Source: Bacillus albus
Lineage (GTDB): Bacteria; Bacillota; Bacilli; Bacillales; Bacillaceae_G
Assembly: GCF_001884185.1 (NCBI RefSeq)
Contig: NZ_MAOE01000035.1
Coordinates: forward strand, 372,001 to 436,000
Reading direction: 5' to 3'
DNA: 64,000 bases
Position numbers and translations under genes: made by a program. Below the pieces are notes generated by a model, which saw only the letters and a list, made by a program, of their open reading frames with translations, was not told where the DNA came from and made no database searches. Below, in pieces: positions 8,803 to 18,344 of the stretch; positions within the stretch are counted from its first letter, which is position 1; each line of letters begins with the position of its first letter.

Positions 8803-9561
8803 ATGGACATAGAGGTCAAAAATGAGAAGAAGAAACCTCAGTTAAAGGACCACGAGCTAAAAGCGTTAATTCAACAAAGTCAAGATGGAGATCAACAAGC
8901 GAGAGATACAATCGTTCAAAGTAATATGCGTCTCGTATGGTCGGTTGTGCAGCGTTTTCTTAATCGAGGATACGAACCAGACGATTTATTTCAAATTGGA
9001 TGTATTGGGCTCTTAAAATCGGTAGATAAATTTGATTTATCTTTCGACGTGAAATTTTCAACATATGCAGTTCCAATGATTATTGGGGAAATACAACGAT
9101 TTTTACGTGATGATGGATCAGTGAAAGTAAGTAGATCTTTAAAAGAAACAGGAAATAAAATTCGGAAGATGAGAGACGAGCTTTCGAAAGAATTCGGAAG
9201 GGCTCCAACGATTAATGAAGTAGCTGAAGCGTTAGAACTAACGCCAGAGGAAGTCGTTCTTGCGCAAGAAGCGAGTCGTGCTCCTTCATCCATACATGAA
9301 ACGGTGTATGAAAATGACGGGGATCCAATCACTATTTTAGATCAAATTGCTGATCAATCTGAAACGAAATGGTTTGATAAAATTGCTTTAAAAGAAGCAA
9401 TTAGAGAACTAGATGAGCGAGAACGTTTAATTGTATATTTACGCTACTATAAAGATCAAACCCAATCAGAAGTAGCAGAGCGTATAGGTATTTCACAAGT
9501 ACAAGTTTCAAGACTTGAAAAGAAAATATTAAAACAGATGAAAGATCGAATAGATGAATAG
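8803..9561 (+). CDS. sigF: RNA polymerase sigma-F factor
   Basis: A 252-residue sigma-70-family sporulation factor. Region 2 contains YEPDDLFQIGCIGLLKSVDKFD and FSTYAVPMIIGEIQRFLRDDG, region 3 is in the middle (GNKIRKMRDELSKEFGRAPT), and region 4 ends in the helix-turn-helix QSEVAERIGISQVQVSRLEKK. It drives the first forespore-specific regulon, and its activity is gated by SpoIIAA/AB encoded just upstream. Length matches other Bacillus sigma-F proteins. Confidence 0.97.
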   Translation: MDIEVKNEKKKPQLKDHELKALIQQSQDGDQQARDTIVQSNMRLVWSVVQRFLNRGYEPDDLFQIGCIGLLKSVDKFDLSFDVKFSTYAVPMIIGEIQRFLRDDGSVKVSRSLKETGNKIRKMRDELSKEFGRAPTINEVAEALELTPEEVVLAQEASRAPSSIHETVYENDGDPITILDQIADQSETKWFDKIALKEAIRELDERERLIVYLRYYKDQTQSEVAERIGISQVQVSRLEKKILKQMKDRIDE

Positions 9562-9582
9562 CTATCTATTCGGTCTTTTTTT
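9544..9582 (+). terminator. Terminator overlapping the end of sigF
   Basis: A 12-bp stem with one G-U pair: GATCGAATAGAT (9544-9555) with ATCTATTCGGTC (9564-9575), followed by seven Ts. The left arm lies inside the sigF coding end. Confidence 0.85.
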
Positions 9583-9698
9583 ATGGATGTAATAGGAGGA
9601 GATTGTAAACTTTCGCAAAAATTAACAGAATTTATTGATAATTTAGTAAATTTAAAATATAATCCAAGTATGAACTTGTCACAAAGGGGGAAGGAAAT

Positions 9699-11225
9699 AT
9701 GGAAACAAGGCAACAATGGGGAACGAGGGCTGGATTTATTTTCGCAGCGGTCGGCTCTGCCGTTGGATTAGGAAACATATGGCGTTTTCCTTATACAGCG
9801 TATGAAAATGGGGGAGGCGCATTCTTTTTACCGTACTTATTCGCATTATTAACGACTGGTATTTCATTATTAGCATTTGAATTTGCTCTTGGGCATCGTC
9901 ATCGTGGTTCCGCGCCACTTACGTTCTTCCGTATTAGTCCGCGTGCTGAATTCATCGGATGGTGGCAAATGTGTGTAACATTTATCGTTTCAACATATTA
10001 TGCAGTAATTATTGCTTGGTCTATTTCGTATACGTATTTTTCAATTACTGGAGCGTGGGGGAAAGACACGCAAACATTTTTATTTAAAGAGTATTTGCAT
10101 GTTGCTGATAAGCCAGGGCAGTTTGGAGGGCTCGTACCGGAAGTATTAATTCCGTTAGCTCTCGTTTGGATTATTGTACTCGGTGTAGCATTTAAAGGAG
10201 TTAAAAAAGGAATCGAAGTAGTTAACCGCATTTTCATTCCTTTACTAGTTGTGATGTTCCTTATTATCGTAGTTCGTGCAGTGACGATGGAAGGTGCAAT
10301 GCAAGGATTAGATGCATTCTTTAAACCAGATTGGAGTCGTATTTTTGATGGGAAAGTATGGCTTGCTGCTTATGGTCAAATTTTCTTTAGTTTATCTTTA
10401 GCATTTGGAATTATGATTACGTATTCTAGTTATTTACCGAAAAACTCAGATACAACAAATAACGCCTTTATTACTGGCTTTGCAAACTCAGGATTTGAAT
10501 TATTAGCAGGGATTGGAGTCTTTGCAGCTCTTGGATTTATGGCAAACAATATGGGAGTACCGGTTGATAAAGTAGCAAGTGCTGGTGTAGGGCTTGCGTT
10601 CGTAGTATTCCCGCAAATTATTAATGAATTACCGATGTCACCGTTATTTGGCGTATTATTTTTCTTATCATTAACGGTTGCTGGAATTACATCTCTCATT
10701 TCACTTGCGGAAGTATGTTTTGCTGCCGTATCTGAAAAGTTCAGCTTAAGCCGCCAAAAAACAATTGGAATTATGGGGACGCTTCTCGTGCTAGTTTCTC
10801 TTGTTTTTGCAACACGTGGCGGGCTTATGTTCCTAGATGTTGTTGATTATTTCGCTAATAACTTCGGATTAATTACAATTGCATTAGCGGAAGTTGTTAC
10901 AATAGGGCTCATTTTACGCCGTTTACCAGTTTATCAAAATCACGCAAACTTCGTATCTGATATTAAGTTAGGCACGTTTTGGAGAGTAAGTTTACTCGTT
11001 ATTACTCCGCTTATGTTAGGATACATGTTAATTGATGGTACAATCCAAAATATTAAAAAGAACTACGGAGATTATCCAACAGAGTTTGTCGTAACGTATG
11101 GTTGGTCAATTGCAGCAGCGTTCCTTATCGTTGCGCTAATCATTAGTCTAAAGAAATGGGATGCACAAATACATTCAGATTCTGCTAAGCTTGAAAAAGA
11201 ATGGAAAGATCGGGGTGTTTCATAA
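9699..11225 (+). CDS. Sodium-dependent NSS-family amino-acid symporter (MetP-like)
   Basis: A 508-residue protein with about 12 membrane segments. The N-terminal GSAVGLGNIWRFPYTAYENG stretch, which holds the sodium and substrate sites of TM1, and the unwound TM6 region (GQIFFSLSLAFGIMITYSSY) identify the neurotransmitter:sodium symporter family. An overlapping 32-residue peptide gene follows; in Corynebacterium MetPS such a small partner is required for methionine and alanine uptake, so a hydrophobic amino-acid substrate is plausible but not proven. It has a strong AAAGGGGGAAGG ribosome site. It lies between sigF and spoVAA, which are adjacent in B. subtilis, so it is an insertion relative to that order. 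Confidence 0.85.
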   Translation: METRQQWGTRAGFIFAAVGSAVGLGNIWRFPYTAYENGGGAFFLPYLFALLTTGISLLAFEFALGHRHRGSAPLTFFRISPRAEFIGWWQMCVTFIVSTYYAVIIAWSISYTYFSITGAWGKDTQTFLFKEYLHVADKPGQFGGLVPEVLIPLALVWIIVLGVAFKGVKKGIEVVNRIFIPLLVVMFLIIVVRAVTMEGAMQGLDAFFKPDWSRIFDGKVWLAAYGQIFFSLSLAFGIMITYSSYLPKNSDTTNNAFITGFANSGFELLAGIGVFAALGFMANNMGVPVDKVASAGVGLAFVVFPQIINELPMSPLFGVLFFLSLTVAGITSLISLAEVCFAAVSEKFSLSRQKTIGIMGTLLVLVSLVFATRGGLMFLDVVDYFANNFGLITIALAEVVTIGLILRRLPVYQNHANFVSDIKLGTFWRVSLLVITPLMLGYMLIDGTIQNIKKNYGDYPTEFVVTYGWSIAAAFLIVALIISLKKWDAQIHSDSAKLEKEWKDRGVS

Positions 11226-11323
11226 TGAGTGGATCAGCGATTATGATGATGGTTATTGGTATTGTAGTCATTTGGGGAGGACTCGCATTAAGTATTGCAA
11301 ATTTATTTAAGAAAAAGGCATAA
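11225..11323 (+). CDS. MetS-like small subunit of NSS transporter (32 aa)
   Basis: This 32-codon frame overlaps the symporter stop by one base (TAATG). It encodes a single hydrophobic helix (IMMMVIGIVVIWGGLALSI) with a short basic tail (LFKKKA). That pattern matches MetS-type accessory peptides found directly after NSS symporters. The overlap indicates translational coupling and an equal supply of both subunits. A terminator follows 4 nt later. Confidence 0.8.
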   Translation: MSGSAIMMMVIGIVVIWGGLALSIANLFKKKA

Positions 11324-11326
11324 ACT

Positions 11327-11363
11327 AAAAAACATCTGTACCGAAATGGTACAGATGTTTTTT
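11327..11363 (+). terminator. Terminator after the NSS symporter operon
   Basis: A perfect 12-bp stem, AACATCTGTACC (11331-11342) with GGTACAGATGTT (11348-11359), flanked by an A-run and a T-run. Confidence 0.9.
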
Positions 11364-11375
11364 TATGAAAAAACT

Positions 11376-11405
11376 GTATTAGAAAAAAATTCAATAACCA
11401 TACTA
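11376..11405 (+). promoter_or_regulatory. Sigma-G-like promoter of the spoVA operon
   Basis: GTATT (11376-11380), 18 bp, then CATACTA (11399-11405). The sigma-G consensus is GHATR-N18-CATNHTA; only the last -35 base deviates. It lies 35 bp before spoVAA, whose B. subtilis counterpart is a sigma-G gene. Confidence 0.72.
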
Positions 11406-11439
11406 CAACTACGAGGAAGAGTGAAGAGGTGAGTGAAAA

Positions 11440-12060
11440 TTGGAACAAACAATTTATATTAAAATGCGTAATCGATTAAAAGTTTCTCCTACGTATGAAG
11501 TAAAGCTGAGTGATGTTGCTCAACTTGCAGGAGATGCTCTTGTAGTTCAGTCGTTACAGGATGAGATAGTTTACAAAATAACAGCGCATGATAAGACGCA
11601 CGTTGTAATTGATGTTATGAAAATAATTGAGGTTATTCAAAGGAAAGCGGCCGATATACAAATTAATTTACTCGGTTCTGGACAAACTCTTGTTGAAATT
11701 ATATATGAAAAAAAGAAAGTACATCCGATTTTCTTCGGACTTGTATGGTTATTACTTTTCATTGGAGCGGCTCTTGCGATCATTTATTTTCATGAAGATG
11801 TAAGTATGCAACAAGTGCACCAACGTTTATATTACATGATTACGGGAGAATTTAAGGCGCAACCACTTTTATTTCAAATTCCGTATTCATTAGGTCTTGG
11901 GTTAGGTATGGTCTTATTTTTTAATCATGTATTTCAAAAGCGAATTAATGAAGAGCCGAGTCCGTTAGAAGTGGAGATGTTCCAATACCAGCAATCACTT
12001 GACCAATATGTAATTGTTCATGAAAACAAGGACAATATGAAGCAAATTGCCGATGATTGA
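11440..12060 (+). CDS. spoVAA: Stage V sporulation protein AA
   Basis: A 206-residue protein with a cytosolic N-terminal part (about 100 residues) and two membrane segments (HPIFFGLVWLLLFIGAALAII and PYSLGLGLGMVLFF). Length and topology match B. subtilis SpoVAA. It is part of the inner-membrane SpoVA channel that moves Ca-dipicolinate into the forespore and out on germination. The start is a TTG preceded by AGAGGTGA. It opens a seven-gene operon. Confidence 0.93.
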   Translation: MEQTIYIKMRNRLKVSPTYEVKLSDVAQLAGDALVVQSLQDEIVYKITAHDKTHVVIDVMKIIEVIQRKAADIQINLLGSGQTLVEIIYEKKKVHPIFFGLVWLLLFIGAALAIIYFHEDVSMQQVHQRLYYMITGEFKAQPLLFQIPYSLGLGLGMVLFFNHVFQKRINEEPSPLEVEMFQYQQSLDQYVIVHENKDNMKQIADD

Positions 12061-12469
12061 GTCTGGATTTGTTATTCTAATTGGTTTAGCGGGAGGAATT
12101 GCAGTAGGTAGCGGATATGTCGCATTTTTAGCTGTACTTGGTATAATCCCTCGGCTAGCTCAATTAACGAGAAGTGGAAAGCACATTCAATATTTTGAGT
12201 GGGCGGTTATTGCAGGTACGTTAACAGGGGCTTGGTGTAGTTTGAAAAACATTACATTTCAAACATCACAATATTGGCTTGTTATATTAGGTATATTTTG
12301 TGGCACATTTATTGGAATGCTGGCAGCAGCATTAACAGAAGTATTAAATGTTTTACCTATTTTAGCGAAACGAGTAGGGGTAGAGGGGAAGATTGTTGTT
12401 TTACTCGTTGCTCTTGTACTTGGGAAAGTAATAGGCTCGTTGTTTCACTGGATTTATTTCGTAAAGTAG
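12053..12469 (+). CDS. spoVAB: Stage V sporulation protein AB
   Basis: A protein of about 138 residues with four hydrophobic segments, in the second position of the spoVA operon. The ATG at 12053 overlaps the spoVAA stop by 8 bp; a TTG at 12047 is possible. SpoVAB is a membrane component accompanying the SpoVA dipicolinate channel. Identification rests on length, hydrophobicity and operon position. Confidence 0.9.
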   Translation: MIESGFVILIGLAGGIAVGSGYVAFLAVLGIIPRLAQLTRSGKHIQYFEWAVIAGTLTGAWCSLKNITFQTSQYWLVILGIFCGTFIGMLAAALTEVLNVLPILAKRVGVEGKIVVLLVALVLGKVIGSLFHWIYFVK

Positions 12470-12483
12470 GAGGCGATATATAA

Positions 12484-12942
12484 ATGACAGGGCGAAAACT
12501 AAAGGATGATTACGTAAATAAAGTGAAGGAGTACCATCCGAAACCAAATTATTTCATAAATTGCGTTAAAGCATTTTTGGTAGGTGGACTCATTTGTACA
12601 ATCGGGGAAGTATTGATGAAATTTTATATACATTATTTTCATTTTAGTGAACAAGAGGCAGGAAACCCAACGGTTGCAACTCTTGTATTATTATCGGCGA
12701 TTTTAACAGGTTGTGGTGTATATGATAAAATCGGTCAATTTGCTGGAGCTGGATCGGCCGTACCTGTTACGGGATTTGCGAATTCTATGGCGAGCGCTGC
12801 ACTAGAACATAAGAGTGAAGGAATTGTGCTTGGGATTGCTACAAACATGTTTAAGCTAGCGGGAAGTGTTATCGTTTTCGGGGTCGTTGGAGCATATATT
12901 ATTGGGTTAATAAGATATACGTTTAAAATTTTTATGTCTTAA
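12484..12942 (+). CDS. spoVAC: Stage V sporulation protein AC
   Basis: A 152-residue membrane protein with the conserved GVYDKIGQFAGAGSAVPVTGFANSM block near residue 80, characteristic of SpoVAC/SpoVAEb. SpoVAC forms a mechanosensitive channel and is central to dipicolinate movement. It shares the same repeat-like block with SpoVAEb at 13976 in this operon, showing common ancestry. Start supported by GGAGGCGATATAA. Confidence 0.95.
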   Translation: MTGRKLKDDYVNKVKEYHPKPNYFINCVKAFLVGGLICTIGEVLMKFYIHYFHFSEQEAGNPTVATLVLLSAILTGCGVYDKIGQFAGAGSAVPVTGFANSMASAALEHKSEGIVLGIATNMFKLAGSVIVFGVVGAYIIGLIRYTFKIFMS

Positions 12943-12955
12943 AGGAGGGGCTAAT

Positions 12956-13972
12956 ATGAGGTTGACAGGAAAACAAACGTGGGTATTTCAAAATGATATT
13001 TATGTGAATGCAACCGGTACTGCTGTCGGTCCAAAAGAAGCCGAAGGCCCTCTTGGAAAGGATTTTGATATTTCATATGATGATTTACATTGCGGAGAGG
13101 AAAACTGGGAGCTTGCTGAACGAAGATTAATGTCAGATTCGATTCAACAAGTTTTGGAAAAAGGAAATGTAAAAACATCACAAATTGATTTCTTTTTAGC
13201 GGGTGATTTATTAAATCAAACAGTGACAGCAAATTATGTTGCGCGTAAGTGGGGGATTCCCTTTTTAGGCATGTTTAGCGCTTGTGCGACGTCGATGGAG
13301 ACTTTAGCGGTCGGATCAGCCTTTATAGATGGTGGATTCGCAAATCGTGTTTTAGCGACGGTAAGTAGTCATAATGCAACGGCTGAAAGACAGTTTCGTT
13401 ATCCAACCGAGTATGGAGGACAAAAACCAGGAACAGCAAATTCCACTGTTACAGGTGCGGGATCCATATTAATTAGTAAAGAAAAAAGTGCCATTAAAAT
13501 TACGGCAGCTACGATTGGAAAAGTACAAGATTTAGGAATTGCGAATCCTTTAGATATGGGGTCGGCGATGGCCCCTGCTGCTGCTCATACAATTCAGCAA
13601 CACTTTGAAGATTTGAAGAGAAGTGCCAATGATTATGATTTGATTGTTACCGGTGATTTATCAGCTATTGGGACACCAATCGCGAAACAACTGTTGCTAG
13701 AAGAAGGTTATGATATTGGGCATATATATAATGATTGCGGATTAATGATTTATAATTCCGGTCAAGAAGAAGTATTTGCCGGTGGTAGTGGTTGTGCTTG
13801 TTCAGCTGTTGTCACATATGGTCATTTATTAAGAGAGATGCAAAAAGGGAACTTACAACGAATTTTTGTTGTTGCTACTGGCGCGTTATTAAGTCCGATG
13901 ATGATGCAGCAGAAAGAAACAATTCCAACGATTGCGCATGGTGTCGTATTTGAGAGAGTGAAGGGAGAGTGA
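12956..13972 (+). CDS. spoVAD: Stage V sporulation protein AD
   Basis: A 338-residue soluble protein of thiolase-like fold. Visible features are FSACATSMETLAVGSAFI near residue 105, VSSHNATAERQFRYPTEYG near 140 and a GGSGCACSAVVTYG block near 270. SpoVAD sits on the outer face of the spore inner membrane and binds dipicolinic acid. It is fourth in the operon, with GGAGGGG before its start. Confidence 0.96.
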   Translation: MRLTGKQTWVFQNDIYVNATGTAVGPKEAEGPLGKDFDISYDDLHCGEENWELAERRLMSDSIQQVLEKGNVKTSQIDFFLAGDLLNQTVTANYVARKWGIPFLGMFSACATSMETLAVGSAFIDGGFANRVLATVSSHNATAERQFRYPTEYGGQKPGTANSTVTGAGSILISKEKSAIKITAATIGKVQDLGIANPLDMGSAMAPAAAHTIQQHFEDLKRSANDYDLIVTGDLSAIGTPIAKQLLLEEGYDIGHIYNDCGLMIYNSGQEEVFAGGSGCACSAVVTYGHLLREMQKGNLQRIFVVATGALLSPMMMQQKETIPTIAHGVVFERVKGE

Positions 13973-13975
13973 ATT

Positions 13976-14326
13976 GTGGATTTTATATATGCATTTCTTG
14001 TAGGAGGCGTTATTTGTGTCATTGGACAAATATTATTAGATTTCGCAAAGTTAACACCAGCCCATTTGATGGCTACCTTTGTAGTCATAGGAGCAGTGTT
14101 AGATGGATTCGGATTGTACGATAAGCTTATAAAGTTTGCTGGTGCTGGTGCGACAGTTCCTATTACAAGTTTTGGACATTCCCTATTACACGGAGCAATG
14201 CATGCGGCAGAAAAACACGGGTATATAGGGATTGGTATAGGTATGTTTAGTTTAACGTCTGCAGGCATTTCTGCAGCGATATTATTTTCATTTTTTGTAG
14301 CAATTATATGTAAACCGAAAGGATAA
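13976..14326 (+). CDS. spoVAEb: Stage V sporulation protein AEb
   Basis: A 116-residue membrane protein with three to four hydrophobic segments and the [23 protein letters not shown] motif, paralogous to SpoVAC. It starts at a GTG 3 nt after the spoVAD stop. Known to be required with SpoVAC and SpoVAD for dipicolinate channel function. Confidence 0.93.
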   Translation: MDFIYAFLVGGVICVIGQILLDFAKLTPAHLMATFVVIGAVLDGFGLYDKLIKFAGAGATVPITSFGHSLLHGAMHAAEKHGYIGIGIGMFSLTSAGISAAILFSFFVAIICKPKG

Positions 14327-14331
14327 ATCAA

Positions 14332-14901
14332 ATGAGACGAAGGGTTATTTTGGTCACAGATGGAGATGAATATGCAAAGCGAACAATTGAGCTTTTAACG
14401 AAGGAATTTGGGGGAAGGTGTATTTCGGCGTCACAAAGTAATCCAACCAAATTGACAGGGAAGAAAGTTGTTGAGCTTATTATGCAAACGCCATATGACC
14501 CTGTATTTGTCATGTTTGATGACAGCGGATTTATTGGAGAAGGATCTGGTGAAAAAGCTTTAAAATATGTAGCTACGCATAAACAAATTGATGTACTTGG
14601 GATTTTGGCAGTAGCGTCTAATACACATCATTGGGAATGGGCACGCGTAGATGTAAATGTAGATCGGAATGGGAACTTAACGGAATATGGTGTTGATAAA
14701 TTTGGACTTCCAGATGGTGAAATTGGCAGAATTAGCGGAGATACAATTTATTGTTTAGACGATTTGAATGTTCCTGTCATCGTTGGAATTGGTGATATTG
14801 GTAAGATGTGTGGAAATGATGAATGGGAGAGAGGATCACCAATTACTAAAAAAGCAATTCAGTTAATTTTGGAAAGGAGTGGTTTTTATGACGAAGCCTA
14901 A
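14332..14901 (+). CDS. spoVAEa: Stage V sporulation protein AEa
   Basis: A 189-residue soluble protein that begins [19 protein letters not shown] and contains [14 protein letters not shown] and [16 protein letters not shown] loops (here [11 protein letters not shown]). This is the SpoVAEa/SpoVAE C-terminal family. Sixth gene of the operon; its 3' end overlaps spoVAF by 14 bp. Role in spore germination is known only in outline. Confidence 0.92.
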   Translation: MRRRVILVTDGDEYAKRTIELLTKEFGGRCISASQSNPTKLTGKKVVELIMQTPYDPVFVMFDDSGFIGEGSGEKALKYVATHKQIDVLGILAVASNTHHWEWARVDVNVDRNGNLTEYGVDKFGLPDGEIGRISGDTIYCLDDLNVPVIVGIGDIGKMCGNDEWERGSPITKKAIQLILERSGFYDEA

Positions 14902-16360
14902 AAAAGTAGAAATCCCTATTTCATCTTTCATAAGTGATAATGAAAATTACTTAAAGCAAACAGCTGGACTGGGTGTTACATACGATGTTGGTATTCGTAA
15001 ATTTCAAATTTTAAATAAAGAAATTGGTGTGTTATTTGTAAACGGACTTTGTGATACAAATTATATTATCCCTATTTTAGAAGAAGCGGTGGATACAAAT
15101 GAAATAAGAGATGTAGAAGAAGATACAGTGAAGCTTTTAGAGAATCGTTTAATTCATCAACAAGTAAGTAAAGTGAAAACGATGGATGAGGTAATGCTTC
15201 AAGTATTATCAGGACTCATTATTATATTTGTGGAAGGAGAAACGGAAGCTTTTGCGATAGATGTTCGTAGTTATCCAGGACGAACACCAACAGAACCAGA
15301 TACAGAAAAGGTAGTACGTGGTGCAAGGGATGGATTTGTTGAAAATATCGTTGTAAATACAGCATTAATTCGTAGAAGGATACGTGACCCACGTCTTCGA
15401 AATGAAATGATTCGAGTAGGAGATCGATCACAAACGGATATTTGCATTACATATGTACAAGATGTTGCAAATCCGGATTTAGTTAAGATTATAAAACAAG
15501 AATTAAATAACATTGAAGTAGACGGGATTACGATGGCGGATAAAACGATAGAGGAATTTGTAGTTAAACAAGGCTATAATCCCTTCCCGCTTATTCGATA
15601 CACAGAAAGACCAGATGTAGCGGCAAATCATCTACTAGAAGGACACGTGCTAGTACTTGTTGATACATCACCGAGTGCTATGATTACTCCAACAACATAT
15701 TTTCATCATTTACAGCATGCAGAAGAGTTTAGACAAAATCCAGCTGTAGGTACATTTTTACGTTGGGTACGTTTTTTAGGTGTTATATTTTCGCTGTTCT
15801 TATTACCATTTTGGTTAGTTTTTGTATTTGATCCAACTCTTTTACCAGAAAGTCTTGCTTTCATTGGACCAAACAAGATGACACATTTACCAATTTTATT
15901 ACAAATTTTGATGGCTGAAATTGGACTTGAATTTTTAAGGATGGCTGCCATTCATACACCGACATCATTATCATCTGCAGCAGGATTAATTTCTGCCATA
16001 TTAATTGGTCAAATTGCAATTGATGTAGGTTTATTTGTACCAGAAGTAATTTTATACGTAGCAGTTTCTATGATTGGAGCATATGCAACACCGAGTTATG
16101 AACTAGGGCTTGGGAATAAAATCGGGAAGCTATTTGTCATTATTTTGACAGGGATATTTCATGAAATGGGATTTGTAGTTGGAATGACGATATTAATTTT
16201 ATTTTTAACGTCTATAAAAAGTTTACAAACACCGTATTTATGGCCGTTTTTACCATTTGATTGGGGCGCATTAACAAAAATTCTACTCCGTCCAACGATG
16301 TCTAGTTTAAAAGTACGCCCAAGTATTGTAAAACCTCAAAATGTAAGAAGACAAAAATAA
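14888..16360 (+). CDS. spoVAF: Stage V sporulation protein AF (GerA-family)
   Basis: A 490-residue relative of the A subunits of germinant receptors. It has a large hydrophilic N-terminal domain (about residues 1-290, including [16 protein letters not shown] and [10 protein letters not shown]) followed by about five membrane helices and a short basic tail. The ATG at 14888 is chosen for AAAGGAG 8 nt upstream. It closes the spoVA operon. Known work in Bacillus links SpoVAF to germination amplification, not to dipicolinate uptake itself. Confidence 0.94.
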   Translation: MTKPKKVEIPISSFISDNENYLKQTAGLGVTYDVGIRKFQILNKEIGVLFVNGLCDTNYIIPILEEAVDTNEIRDVEEDTVKLLENRLIHQQVSKVKTMDEVMLQVLSGLIIIFVEGETEAFAIDVRSYPGRTPTEPDTEKVVRGARDGFVENIVVNTALIRRRIRDPRLRNEMIRVGDRSQTDICITYVQDVANPDLVKIIKQELNNIEVDGITMADKTIEEFVVKQGYNPFPLIRYTERPDVAANHLLEGHVLVLVDTSPSAMITPTTYFHHLQHAEEFRQNPAVGTFLRWVRFLGVIFSLFLLPFWLVFVFDPTLLPESLAFIGPNKMTHLPILLQILMAEIGLEFLRMAAIHTPTSLSSAAGLISAILIGQIAIDVGLFVPEVILYVAVSMIGAYATPSYELGLGNKIGKLFVIILTGIFHEMGFVVGMTILILFLTSIKSLQTPYLWPFLPFDWGALTKILLRPTMSSLKVRPSIVKPQNVRRQK

Positions 16361-16388
16361 ACGGGAGTATACACCCGTTTATTTTTTT
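16356..16388 (+). terminator. Terminator of the spoVA operon
   Basis: AATAAACGGG (16356-16365) with CCCGTTTATT (16374-16383), an 8-nt loop and a T-run. The left arm includes the spoVAF stop codon. Confidence 0.85.
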
Positions 16389-16474
16389 AGCAAAAATTTA
16401 TTGTTTTTTAACAAAAATCAAACATTTTTTGTGTACACTTAGAGTAGATATTGTGTATGGAAGGGGAAGAGGAC

Positions 16475-17260
16475 ATGATTAAATTATTTGTAAGTGATTT
16501 AGATGATACGCTCGTTTACAATGTGAATCATATGCAAAAAGAAGATGAACGTGCACTTTGTTGGTTAGCTGAAAAAGGGACAAATATTTGTTTTGCCTCT
16601 GGCCGCTTTACTCATCGAATTGATGAAGTTGTAAATAGGTTTGCATTCCCGTATTACACAACTAGTTTAAATGGAGCAACAATGTTACTGCCAGATGGAA
16701 AAATATTTCATGAATCAAGTTTTGAAGATGGGATTGCCCAGGAAATATATCGATATATCCATAAAAAGGGACTAGCAGATATTGTTTGTGCAAATGAGCA
16801 ACGATATACAAAAAGAAAGAATGAACATCATCATAATTTTGAAACATATATGGGCGTGCATATTGCTGAGATAGAAGCATTAGAGGAGGAATTTGGTAAG
16901 ACTGTACATCCTGCGAAATTGTTTGTTTTTGGGGAAGAAGAGACAATTGCAGCATTAGATCAAGAATTACGAGATACATTTCAGAGCGAAGCGGAAGTTT
17001 TTATGTCTGGTAAACGCTATGTTGACATTATGCCAAGGGGAGTAAGTAAGGGGAGTGCTTTAAGGCGACTAATGGAACATTTGCAAATTGAGGCAAATGA
17101 AGTTGCATGCATTGGAGATTCCTTCAATGATATTTCTATGTTTGATGTAACCCCGCATTCCTTTACTCTCCATCATGCTCATCCATATGTGAAGGAGAAG
17201 GCAAATCATATTGTTCGTTCGGTCGAAGAAGCTGTTATGAAATTGCCTTTACTTGTATAA
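16475..17260 (+). CDS. Cof-type HAD phosphatase
   Basis: A 261-residue haloacid dehalogenase-superfamily hydrolase of the Cof/IIB class. Motif I is VSDLDDTL near residue 7, motif II is FASGR near 40, the conserved lysine lies in MPRGVSKGSA near 190, and motif III/IV is CIGDSFND near 218. The internal cap domain is rich in His (KNEHHHNFE). Substrates of such enzymes are usually sugar phosphates or flavin/PLP phosphates. The ATG at 16475 follows GGGGAAGAGG. A distant paralogue lies at 25853. Confidence 0.87.
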   Translation: MIKLFVSDLDDTLVYNVNHMQKEDERALCWLAEKGTNICFASGRFTHRIDEVVNRFAFPYYTTSLNGATMLLPDGKIFHESSFEDGIAQEIYRYIHKKGLADIVCANEQRYTKRKNEHHHNFETYMGVHIAEIEALEEEFGKTVHPAKLFVFGEEETIAALDQELRDTFQSEAEVFMSGKRYVDIMPRGVSKGSALRRLMEHLQIEANEVACIGDSFNDISMFDVTPHSFTLHHAHPYVKEKANHIVRSVEEAVMKLPLLV

Positions 17261-17292
17261 AAAAGAAGCTCGTCACTGACGAGCTTCTTTTT
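17261..17292. terminator. Bidirectional terminator
   Basis: GAAGCTCGTC (17265-17274) pairs with GACGAGCTTC (17278-17287) with flanking A- and T-runs. It serves the plus HAD gene and the minus YpuA-like gene, which converge here. Confidence 0.85.
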
Positions 17293-18157
17293 ATTTGAAT
17301 AACGATTTAACAAAATCAATGATACTTGAGAAGAAATCTTTCACTTTATCTAGGAAACCTTGCCCTTCTTCAGATCCTAAAAAGGCAGAAACGTGTTCTT
17401 TTGCTTTATTTAACTGACTGCCAACTTGATTCCAATCGATATTAAGATTTTTCATTTTATCAAATAGCGCAACTAAGTTATCTAACTGTTCATCCGTTAA
17501 TGTAATACCAAGTTGATCCGCAATTTTTTTAATTAATGAACGTAAATCTTCAGTCGTTTTTGGCTGCTCTTTGGCAATCTCTTCTTTAATTTTTGCAACA
17601 AGTTGAACTGCTTTTTCTTCACCAATTTTATCACCGAGCTCGGCTGTTTGCACCATTTCTTCATTGGCTACTTTTTTTACTTCCTCAGGAATTGCTTTGT
17701 TCGATGTTGTTTCATAGGCTTTCATTAAACCTGTTAAAGCAGCGGTTCCTGAAACTTTAAAAGGTGCAGTAATTTGAATTTCTGCATCTTTCACACCTGC
17801 TGTAATAAGTGCGTTTGTGTACATTGCATCTGTTATCGAATTAATGTTTTTTGAACGTACAATAAGGCCAGAACCTGGCTTTGTATATGTGATCATAGAA
17901 GAGGAAATTGCTCTCGTACCAATTTGCGCTTTTGGAACAATCCCTTCTAGAAATTTATGTTCTTCCGCATTAGACACAGTAATGATTGTAGCATCTTTCG
18001 GTGCTTTCATTTCTTTTAACAGATCTTGTTTTTGTTGTTCAGACAAGTTTTCTCCTAGTGTAACAATTGATTCTCTTTCGATGATGTCTGCAAACGAAGC
18101 TGTTGGCATCATAAATACCGTTACAGCTAATAGCAGAGCTAGTAATTTCGTTTTCAC
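17291..18157 (-). CDS. Secreted DUF1002 protein (YpuA-like)
   Basis: A 288-residue secreted protein. A signal peptide of about 23 residues (ending ASFA-DII) precedes the DUF1002 region: SIVTLGENLSEQQKQDLL near residue 30, then SSMITYTKPGSGLIVRS near 85 and ITDAMYTNALITAGVKDAEI near 105. The C-terminal third is helical and charged. B. subtilis YpuA is in the same chromosomal neighbourhood (next to ppiB) and has been linked to the cell envelope stress response; its molecular activity is unknown. Confidence 0.85.
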   Translation of the reverse strand: MKTKLLALLLAVTVFMMPTASFADIIERESIVTLGENLSEQQKQDLLKEMKAPKDATIITVSNAEEHKFLEGIVPKAQIGTRAISSSMITYTKPGSGLIVRSKNINSITDAMYTNALITAGVKDAEIQITAPFKVSGTAALTGLMKAYETTSNKAIPEEVKKVANEEMVQTAELGDKIGEEKAVQLVAKIKEEIAKEQPKTTEDLRSLIKKIADQLGITLTDEQLDNLVALFDKMKNLNIDWNQVGSQLNKAKEHVSAFLGSEEGQGFLDKVKDFFSSIIDFVKSLFK

Positions 18158-18344
18158 GAAAAATCGCTCCCTTTCTCTTTCTAAAATTTTCGGGCAACAC
18201 AGTTATTATAGTATATATTTCTTATTTGTCACCTAGCTTTTTCCACATTTCAAAAAAGAAGTATGTAGATTGTCGGATTCTTTTTGTTTCTAGTCATGAA
18301 TGTGGTAATATAGTGCTGAGATAGTTGAAAGGAGACATATACGT

